Positions 1-5,532 of a DNA stretch of 10,709 nucleotides are shown piece after piece. The stretch comes from Minisyncoccota bacterium (lineage in GTDB: Bacteria; Patescibacteriota; Minisyncoccia; Minisyncoccales; UBA5738). The translations under genes were made by a program, and so were the position numbers. The stretch lies in assembly GCA_025453415.1 (NCBI GenBank), contig JALOQL010000026.1:1-10709 (forward strand), given 5' to 3'. The notes under the pieces are model-generated. The model had not been told where the DNA came from, searched no databases, and worked only from the letters and a program-made list of their open reading frames with translations. How positions within the stretch are numbered: position 1 is the stretch's first letter; each line of letters opens with the position of its first letter.

Positions 1-1
1 T

Positions 2-673
2 CCCGAGCCCGATATTCCACCGATGGTTATCTCAGGTGAAGAAATCGCCCGTCTCAAGGGGGCGGTTTGCGAGCTGCCGGCGGGTAAGCGATCCCGGCTG
101 ACTGAAGAATACGGTATCACGCCGGCAATGGCCGAGATTTTTGTTGCCAACCGCGCCATGGGGGCCTATTTTGAAAAGGCGATGTCCGAGGCCGAGGAAT
201 GGGTGAATGTCGAGGAAAGGGATTGCGACAATACGCAAACGCAGCGGTCGGTCATTGCCGGAATCTGTGCCAACTACTTGACTAGCGACGTGCAGGGAAT
301 GCTGGCGGGCGCCGAATTTTCCGGAGAAAACGTAAAAATAACCCCGGAAAATTTCGCCGAATTCGTCAAACTTATTTACCGAAAGGAAATTTCTTCCAAG
401 ATCGCCAAAACGGTTCTGGCGGAGATGTTTGCCAATGGCGGCGATCCTGGCGACATTATTGAAAAAATGGGGTTGAGCCAGATCAATGACGCGGGCCAGA
501 TTGGCCTGGTCATCGACGAGGTGATGCAAAATAATCCCAAAGCCGTCGCGGATTTCAGGGCAGGCAAAGCCAACGCCTATCAATTTTTGGTGGGCCAAAC
601 CCTGGCTGCCAGCCGCGGCCGCGCCAATCCGGATACCGTCAAAAGCCTGCTTACTGACAAGCTTGGCAAGTGA
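2..673 (+). CDS. gatB: Asp-tRNA(Asn)/Glu-tRNA(Gln) amidotransferase subunit B, C-terminal part (5' end outside window)
   Basis: The open frame enters from the left edge; the first visible residues, PEPDIPPMVI, are a GatB signature, so the ATG at 23 is internal and not the start. About 223 residues remain of a protein usually near 480 aa: the helical linker followed by the GatB/YqeY tail domain. The tail carries the family pattern of a GK-rich helix, LVGQ, then SRGRANP and a final short helix (last about 45 residues). In the GatCAB complex, GatB binds the misacylated tRNA and phosphorylates the Glu or Asp before transamidation with ammonia from GatA, in the cytoplasm; this is family knowledge. 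The gene ends 14 bp before a strong terminator and converges on miaA. gatC/gatA would have to lie outside the window. Family identity is secure. Confidence 0.95.
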   Translation, partial: PEPDIPPMVISGEEIARLKGAVCELPAGKRSRLTEEYGITPAMAEIFVANRAMGAYFEKAMSEAEEWVNVEERDCDNTQTQRSVIAGICANYLTSDVQGMLAGAEFSGENVKITPENFAEFVKLIYRKEISSKIAKTVLAEMFANGGDPGDIIEKMGLSQINDAGQIGLVIDEVMQNNPKAVADFRAGKANAYQFLVGQTLAASRGRANPDTVKSLLTDKLGK

Positions 674-687
674 AAAAAAGCGATTAC

Positions 688-715
688 AAAACCCCCGCAA
701 AGTGCGGGGGTTTTT
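688..715. terminator. Bidirectional rho-independent terminator between gatB and miaA
   Basis: An 8-bp perfect stem, CCCCCGCA (692-699) paired with TGCGGGGG (703-710), has a 3-nt loop. It is flanked by four A on the left (688-691) and five T on the right (711-715), so it has a U-tract in both reading directions. It sits 14-18 bp after the gatB stop and about 60 bp beyond the miaA stop, serving both convergent genes. Confidence 0.9.
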
Positions 716-776
716 GGGAGCGATCCTGCTCTTGCCTGACGTTTTTACGGGTTCGAGGGAGGTTGTTTCTTTGTGC

Positions 777-1667
777 TTACCTGGTCGTGAATTTTTTTGA
801 CATAGCCACGGCTTTCCGGCTATCCGAGATCCAGCGGATGCGTCCGTCGCGCTTGAACCAGACCATCTGGCGCTTGGCGTATTGCCGGTCTTCTTTGATG
901 ATCGCGGCGATCATTTCCGCGCGGGTTAATTTTTTTTGCAGAAACTTGGCCACGGCCCGGTACTCCAATCCGAAAGATTCGATCTTTTTCCAGGAAAGTC
1001 CAGAGGATCTGAGGCGGCTTGTTTCGGCGACCATACCCAGCTTGAGGCGGTTTGCCGTGCGTTTTGCGATCAGATTGTGCAATTCGATGTCGGATCTTTT
1101 GACTCCAAGCATCATGATTTTATAGGGCAGCGGCTCTTTTCTGATTTCGGGAACAGGTTTTTTCGTGGTTTTGACAATTTCGATTGCGCGAATGAGACGG
1201 CGCGGATTTTTGGCTTCGATGGTCTGCGCGCGGGCAGGATCGATCCTCTTTAACATTTCAAACAGTTTGTCCGCGGATATTTTTTCCAATTTTTGGCGCA
1301 GCTTCCAGTCGGGTTTCACTTCAGGGATGACAATACCGTCGACGACCGCTTGGACGTAAAAACCAGTACCGCCGCAAATTATGGGCATTTTGCCGCGCTT
1401 GAGGATATCGTTGATGGTTGCCAGGGCAAGTTTGCGGTAGCGGGTAACGGTGAAGATTGAGCGGGGGCTGGCGACATCCAACAGATGATGCCGAATCCCG
1501 GCCATCTCTTTTTTGGTAATCTTGCCGCTGGCGATATCCAGGCCACGGTAAACTTGGCGAGAATCGGCCGATACCACTTCGCCGTTAACGTCTTTGGCGA
1601 TCTTGACGGCCAGTTCAGATTTGCCCGAAGCATTCGGCCCGACAATGACGATAAGTTTATTTTTCAT
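777..1667 (-). CDS. miaA: tRNA dimethylallyltransferase (MiaA)
   Basis: MiaA transfers a dimethylallyl group from DMAPP to N6 of A37 in tRNAs reading codons that begin with U, giving i6A37. Seen in the 296-aa product: the P-loop GPNASGKS (residues 10-17), the SADSRQVYRGLDIASGK block with its conserved Asp, HHLLD, the GGTGFYVQA motif, GLEYR near the C-terminal third and the KRQMVWFKRD motif near the end; all are family hallmarks and the length is normal (about 300 aa). I chose the ATG at 1667. It has a GGA about 10 nt upstream and overlaps the end of miaB by 11 nt. An in-frame TTG at 1682 would add five residues and is the alternative. The overlap with miaB, which acts next on the same adenosine, indicates one transcript with coupled translation. 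Confidence 0.95.
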   Translation of the reverse strand: MKNKLIVIVGPNASGKSELAVKIAKDVNGEVVSADSRQVYRGLDIASGKITKKEMAGIRHHLLDVASPRSIFTVTRYRKLALATINDILKRGKMPIICGGTGFYVQAVVDGIVIPEVKPDWKLRQKLEKISADKLFEMLKRIDPARAQTIEAKNPRRLIRAIEIVKTTKKPVPEIRKEPLPYKIMMLGVKRSDIELHNLIAKRTANRLKLGMVAETSRLRSSGLSWKKIESFGLEYRAVAKFLQKKLTRAEMIAAIIKEDRQYAKRQMVWFKRDGRIRWISDSRKAVAMSKKFTTR

Positions 1668-2946
1668 CGCAAATTTTTCCAAGCAAACCGAAGGCCATGA
1701 CCTTGGTAATTTTCACGTTGACTATATCGCCGGGCTTTGCCGGATATCCGGAAACCGGGAATTTTACGGTTTTGTAACTCCGGGTCTTGCCCAAAGCGTA
1801 ACCATTTTTAACGGAGTCGACCAGGATCTCGACGGTTTTTTGCGTGTATTTTTTGTTATTCGCCAGAGCGGTTGTTTTAACGATCCGGTCGATAGCTTTT
1901 TTGCGTCGCTGTTTTTCCTTTATCGGGACATTATCGAAAAGTTTGGCCGCGGCCGTGCCGGGCCTTTGGGAGTATTCGGCGATATAGGCCATATCGTACC
2001 TGATCTCCCGAAATATTTTGGCGGTATTGTTGAATTGTAATTTAGTCTCGCCGCAAAAACCGACAATTACATCGGTGGAAATGGCGATTTCCCTCTCAAG
2101 GCCTTTGCGGTAATTTTTAAATGCCGCGCGAAGTTTTTTTATAAGATCGGTATACGTTTTAACAGCATAGGGCCGGTTCATGGCTTTCAATATCGCGTCG
2201 TCGCCGGATTGAATGGGTAAATTAAGATAAGGCGTGGCTTTTTCGCATTGCGCAAAGGCCAGTACGGCTTCTTCGTTGAAATCTTTGGGATGGGGGGAGG
2301 TAAAGCGGATCCAAAATTCGCCGGGAATCGAATCAACCGCGCGCAATAATTTGGCGAAATTAATTTTGCCGAAATGGTAATTGTTCACGTTTTGTCCCAA
2401 AAGCCAAATCTCTTTGGCGCCGCCGGCAACCGCGCGCTGCACCTCCGCAAGGATGTCATTGGCCGGCCGCGATACCAGCGGCCCGCGGGTATAGGGCACG
2501 ACGCAATAAGAGCAAAAATTATCACAACCCTTGGAGATGGGAATCAGGGAGCTAAAATCTTGGTCATGCCGGGGCAAGATGCGGAAATAATCGTTCTCAG
2601 CAAGATTGGGGCCAAGATCCAGGATTATGGGCCAATTCCCCAGGGTTTTGATGTTCAGGATCCGGTCAAAGATGCCTTCGAACCGTTTTTTATCGCTTTC
2701 GATCACGCAGCCGGTCAGGATGGTAACCGCTTTTGGGTTATTTTTCTTGATCAGCTTTATCCTTTGCTCCAGTCCGAAAACGCGGTCCGCGGCCATTTGG
2801 CGCACCGAGCACATGATTGCGACAAAAAAATCGACCTCTTCAGGCTTGGCCGCGGCCGACATACCCTGGGAATCAAAAAGGCCGGCGATGCGCTGCGCGT
2901 CGGAAATATTCATCTGGCATCCGAATATTTGGATAAAGTAATTCAT
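1657..2946 (-). CDS. miaB: tRNA-2-methylthio-N6-dimethylallyladenosine synthase (MiaB)
   Basis: This radical-SAM methylthiotransferase converts i6A37 made by MiaA to ms2i6A37. The 429-aa product has three domains in order. The N-terminal methylthiotransferase domain carries the three auxiliary-cluster cysteines C10 (FGCQMN), C46 (MCSVRQ) and C80 (TGCV). The radical-SAM domain carries CDNFCSYC (C141, C145, C148) followed by VPYTRG and the LLGQNVNNY motif. The TRAM RNA-binding domain occupies roughly the last 65 residues. The usual NTCS around the second cysteine is IMCS here; all six cluster ligands are kept. Among MTTase families, the GCQMN start and the IPISKGCDNFC block fit MiaB better than RimO or MtaB. 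The ATG at 2946 has no clear Shine-Dalgarno sequence. Only 40 bp separate it from the upstream terminator and I see no convincing promoter, so read-through from the secreted-protein gene is possible. Confidence 0.94.
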   Translation of the reverse strand: MNYFIQIFGCQMNISDAQRIAGLFDSQGMSAAAKPEEVDFFVAIMCSVRQMAADRVFGLEQRIKLIKKNNPKAVTILTGCVIESDKKRFEGIFDRILNIKTLGNWPIILDLGPNLAENDYFRILPRHDQDFSSLIPISKGCDNFCSYCVVPYTRGPLVSRPANDILAEVQRAVAGGAKEIWLLGQNVNNYHFGKINFAKLLRAVDSIPGEFWIRFTSPHPKDFNEEAVLAFAQCEKATPYLNLPIQSGDDAILKAMNRPYAVKTYTDLIKKLRAAFKNYRKGLEREIAISTDVIVGFCGETKLQFNNTAKIFREIRYDMAYIAEYSQRPGTAAAKLFDNVPIKEKQRRKKAIDRIVKTTALANNKKYTQKTVEILVDSVKNGYALGKTRSYKTVKFPVSGYPAKPGDIVNVKITKVMAFGLLGKICDEK

Positions 2947-2986
2947 GCCATTTTCGCACTCATTTACCTTAGCAGAAATTGCTCAA

Positions 2987-3018
2987 ACTTAAAACCCCGC
3001 GGGCGCGAGGTTTTAAGT
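2987..3018 (-). terminator. Hairpin terminator after secreted protein P1
   Basis: In minus-strand RNA, 14 nt (3018-3005) pair with 14 nt (3000-2987) around a 4-nt GCCC loop. The GC-rich core is CCUCGC/GCGGGG with one G-U wobble, flanked by AAAA/UUUU and further pairing. On the plus strand the wobble position becomes a C-A mismatch, so the structure fits minus-strand use. It lies 17 bp after the P1 stop and 40 bp before miaB. Confidence 0.75.
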
Positions 3019-3035
3019 CTAATAATGCCTTTCTT

Positions 3036-5363
3036 CTACTTTCCCAGAAGCGTTTTCAGCTGTTCGATGATCTGGGCCAGGCTTGAGGTTAAACTGCTAA
3101 CCGATACGCCACCGCCGCCACTGCCGCCGGCGGATGCCGGCAGGGTAATCGTGATCGGGGTGCAGCTGCCGGCCTTGATCACATTCAGTGTGCATGCCAC
3201 TGTGCTTCCGGCCGTGAACTTGGTCGATGAGTTTGTTGATCCCTGATAAGGGTTTATCTTGGCCGTCGATTCCAGGAATGTTCCGGAAATATCGGGCGTG
3301 ACGCTAGGCGTGAACTGATACGTAATCGTATAACCGGGTGCTGAACTAGAAACCACGGTCCTGATCGCGCATTTGCCGGCAAAATTCTTATATGCGCAAC
3401 CCCCGCCCACGATCGGAGGTGTTGCGCTGCATTGGCAATAGCACGATGTTGCTCCAGTGCCGCAATTACTTACAGCGGTTCCGCCGCCCGCGGTATTCCC
3501 GGTCCAGCCGCCGCCGCTAGTGGTGCTGCCGCAGTTGTTTGTGATGCACACGTACTGGCCTCCAGCCAATTTACAGGCATCACCGGTCAAAGCGCTTGAA
3601 CAGGCGTTAACGCTGCAATAAGGCATAGCGCAGCCATTACTATCATTTTTGGTTATTATTGAGCCATTGGGACAGTTGGGTACTGAATAGTTCGGGCAAA
3701 TGTTTGAGGTGCTGCAGCAGCAGGCGCGTCCGCCCCCACCCATACCAAGTGCGGTACAGTCTGACGTCCAGCCCAAATTAAGCTCATTTGATTTGCAGCC
3801 CATATTTGGATCAATATATTGGCTAACTGACCACGCGCTGCAGCGGTTGGCGTCATACCCCTTCTCTTTGCAAATCGTCGCGCAGCTAACCGCGGCGCCG
3901 CAATCCCGCGGACACGAAGCGGACTCTCCGCTGTCGCATTTACCGTCGCCGCAGGTTATTGTTGTTGAACAATCTTTGGGGCAGTTGCACTTATTTTCGC
4001 CGTTACCGCAGATGCCGTTGCCGCATTTGGCGCATACCGCGCCACTGGCGGGTGCGCTGCATGTTCCGGCGCTTGAAACGGTTTGAATACTGATAGCGCT
4101 CAATCCGGAGCAGCAAGTCGGCGAGCCGGGATATGCAACAACATTTTTGCCTTCAGCGACGCAGGTATTGGCGGGCCTTTTACAGGTCCAAGAGTCAGCG
4201 ATGCAATCTTGTTCGCTTGTGCAAGGAGAGTAGGTGATCAATCCGTCGCAGCATTTTTTTGTGTCGCCGATATTTATAACTTCGCTTTCTTTGGCGCAAG
4301 CCGCGCCGCTGCAATCTTTGGGGCAGTTGTATTTGTTCTCCCGGTAATCGCAAGCGCCGTTGCCGCATTTGGCGGTACAAATTGACGCATTTTTGCATTC
4401 TCCCGAGTCGTTGCAATAATTAATTTCCGCGAGTCCGGTGCAGCAACCGATTTCATTTCCTTCTTTGATGTTGCCTTCGGAAAGACAGCCTATGGCCGGT
4501 ACGTGTGTGATACAACCTTCTTCGCGCGAGGCCCAGGCTTTGCCGGTTGGGCACGCGCATCCGTTGCCTTTAACGCAAACCGCGGCGCAACCCATCCCTG
4601 CGAGCTTTAACCGGTCTGCTTTTGTCGCCGGCGTGCCGCACCCGCTCATGCATTCAAGGTATTTCCAGGTGCCGCCGGTGACAGCGCATTGATTTTTACC
4701 ATCGTCGGAATTCGATTTGCAGTCCGCCGGGCAGTTGCACTTATTCTCTCCGAGGCCGCAAACCCCGTTACCGCACGCGGCGCAAATACCGCCGCTGGCC
4801 GGCATGCCGCAAGCTCCATTGTCCATGATGTTCTGGACGCTGATTGCCCCCAGACCAACACAGCAACCAGTTGCGCTAGGATATGCGGCAGTTTTTTCCC
4901 CTTCCTTGACGCAGGCGACAGTTGATTTTTTGCAAGCGAACGTTGTTACCGTGCCGCAACCGCCACTGCCATTTGAAGGTAAGCATGTTACCGGAACGCT
5001 TGTTCTCGTTAGGCCTTCACAACATTTTTTACTACCATCAATAAAGGTTTCGCCTTCCTTGACGCATGCAGCGATATTGCCGCAGTCCGCCGCGCAGGTG
5101 GCCGCGGTTTCGCCGAAACGGCAAATACCATTGCCGCAGGTTTCCAGGGGTTTTAATTCGGCGATCATCAGTTTTAATTGTTGTATTTGCTGTATCAAAC
5201 TTTCAACAATCTTCTGCAATTGTTCAACACTTAACAACGTGTAACCCGCCGAAGCCGCTCCTGTCGTGGTGGCGCTTGCCAAGTTGTTGCCAATCCCAAA
5301 AATACCGATACCCGCGACCAGCGCGCAAAGCGCCGCCGCGATCATCTTATTTTTAAAACACAT
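3036..5363 (-). CDS. P1: secreted modular cysteine-rich protein, 775 aa, function unknown
   Basis: I do not recognise a named family for the whole protein. Seen: a signal peptide with KNK, a hydrophobic stretch (residues 7-25) and a likely ASA cleavage site after residue 31; an amphipathic helix rich in Gln/Leu/Ile (45-70); then a cysteine-rich body with 84 Cys in total, 82 in the mature chain. Four-cysteine CGNG..C..GE..C..DC modules lie at 76-94, 197-215, 333-351, 447-465 and 471-488. CC-GL modules (C..EG, then CCxGL) begin at 100, 151, 293, 356 and 401. Residues 151-215 and 401-465 are an internal repeat of the same length, roughly 60% identical. A C..C...GY...CCC module spans about 494-550 and a further Cys-rich segment runs to about 647. 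A beta-rich domain (656-742) with two Cys pairs, a GGSGGGG hinge and a C-terminal amphipathic helix (755-775) follow. It should be exported and disulfide-bonded; surface or extracellular function is inference. The ATG lies in a leader without Shine-Dalgarno, conserved with P3. Confidence 0.85.
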   Translation of the reverse strand: MCFKNKMIAAALCALVAGIGIFGIGNNLASATTTGAASAGYTLLSVEQLQKIVESLIQQIQQLKLMIAELKPLETCGNGICRFGETAATCAADCGNIAACVKEGETFIDGSKKCCEGLTRTSVPVTCLPSNGSGGCGTVTTFACKKSTVACVKEGEKTAAYPSATGCCVGLGAISVQNIMDNGACGMPASGGICAACGNGVCGLGENKCNCPADCKSNSDDGKNQCAVTGGTWKYLECMSGCGTPATKADRLKLAGMGCAAVCVKGNGCACPTGKAWASREEGCITHVPAIGCLSEGNIKEGNEIGCCTGLAEINYCNDSGECKNASICTAKCGNGACDYRENKYNCPKDCSGAACAKESEVINIGDTKKCCDGLITYSPCTSEQDCIADSWTCKRPANTCVAEGKNVVAYPGSPTCCSGLSAISIQTVSSAGTCSAPASGAVCAKCGNGICGNGENKCNCPKDCSTTITCGDGKCDSGESASCPRDCGAAVSCATICKEKGYDANRCSAWSVSQYIDPNMGCKSNELNLGWTSDCTALGMGGGGRACCCSTSNICPNYSVPNCPNGSIITKNDSNGCAMPYCSVNACSSALTGDACKLAGGQYVCITNNCGSTTSGGGWTGNTAGGGTAVSNCGTGATSCYCQCSATPPIVGGGCAYKNFAGKCAIRTVVSSSAPGYTITYQFTPSVTPDISGTFLESTAKINPYQGSTNSSTKFTAGSTVACTLNVIKAGSCTPITITLPASAGGSGGGGVSVSSLTSSLAQIIEQLKTLLGK
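3969..4913 (-). repeat. Internal 65-residue duplication in P1 (two copies 750 bp apart)
   Basis: The stretches encoding residues 151-215 (4913-4719) and 401-465 (4163-3969) align without gaps over a CC-GL module, a Pro-Ala-Ser-Gly linker, a CxxCGNG junction and an ENKCNCPxDC ending. About 39 of 66 aligned positions are identical by eye. The CxC variant near the end (KCNCP) is shared by both copies, supporting duplication of the whole two-module unit instead of independent recruitment. Confidence 0.8.
5149..5218 (-). repeat. 70-bp block identical to P3 (helix-coding region)
   Basis: This block encodes about residues 49-72 of P1 (the QLQKIVESL...ELKP helix) and is identical to 9814-9883 in P3. 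P2 encodes nearly the same peptide here (7988-8057) but with many synonymous differences. Thus P1 and P3 share recent history in this stretch that P2 does not. Confidence 0.9.
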
Positions 5364-5387
5364 GTTATTGGTTTGTTTTATTATTTT
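5313..5387 (-). repeat. 75-bp block identical to the P3 gene start (copy 1)
   Basis: This block matches 9984-10058 at every position: 24 nt of untranslated leader and the first 51 nt of coding sequence. P2 has the same coding part with two changes (8155-8205) but a different leader. Conservation covers synonymous sites and untranslated bases, so either duplication or gene conversion was recent or the RNA itself is selected. Confidence 0.9.
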
Positions 5388-5413
5388 GATATTTAATTTT
5401 TGATATAAAAATT
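5364..5413 (-). promoter_or_regulatory. G-free 5' leader of P1 without Shine-Dalgarno
   Basis: The 50 nt directly upstream of the P1 start codon contain no G in the sense strand, so no Shine-Dalgarno pairing is possible. The P2 and P3 leaders are likewise G-free for 37 nt (8206-8242) and 35 nt (10035-10069). Further upstream in the P1 leader, CCGTTC and GAACGG (sense 5444-5439 and 5421-5416) could form a 6-bp hairpin. Confidence 0.6.
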
Positions 5414-5469
5414 CACCGTTCTCGATCGGCCTTTATTGGAACGGGTAAGGTTTTCGCTCATACAATTAA

Positions 5470-5499
5470 ATTATATAAAATATTTCACATAAAGAAAAA
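5470..5499 (-). promoter_or_regulatory. Probable promoter of P1
   Basis: A perfect TATAAT lies on the minus strand at 5475-5470, 107 bp upstream of the P1 ATG. The -35 region is poor (TTTTTC at 5499-5494 with 18-nt spacing) and falls in the T-tract of the preceding P2 terminator. The -10 and the following bases (TATAATNNAATTGTAT, 5475-5460) match the P3 promoter region at all but two positions, which supports it. Confidence 0.55.
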
Positions 5500-5520
5500 C
5501 CCCGCAGAAGCGGGGTTTTT
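5495..5520 (-). terminator. Rho-independent terminator after P2
   Basis: An 11-bp perfect stem, 5495-5505 with 5510-5520, has a 4-nt loop. The GC core is CCCCGC/GCGGGG flanked by AAAAA/TTTTT, so a U-tract exists in both directions. It lies 12 bp after the P2 stop codon and its downstream edge abuts the P1 promoter. Confidence 0.9.
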
Positions 5521-5532
5521 GGATCGTTGCTG

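Noticed and set aside
670..1125. 151-aa plus-strand open frame overlapping the gatB end
   Set aside because: It runs through the terminator and antisense to miaA; the composition is Arg/Ser/Phe-rich and no motif is visible.
2374..3246. 290-aa plus-strand open frame
   Set aside because: It lies opposite miaB and the P1 3' end, crosses a terminator and has no family features; a shadow of the minus-strand genes.
4717..5244. 175-aa plus-strand open frame, and similar ones at 3700, 6963, 8972 and 9472
   Set aside because: They are antisense to the Cys-rich genes. Repeated peptides in them (such as SAAQLAAVSP) are just reverse translations of the CGNG module DNA.
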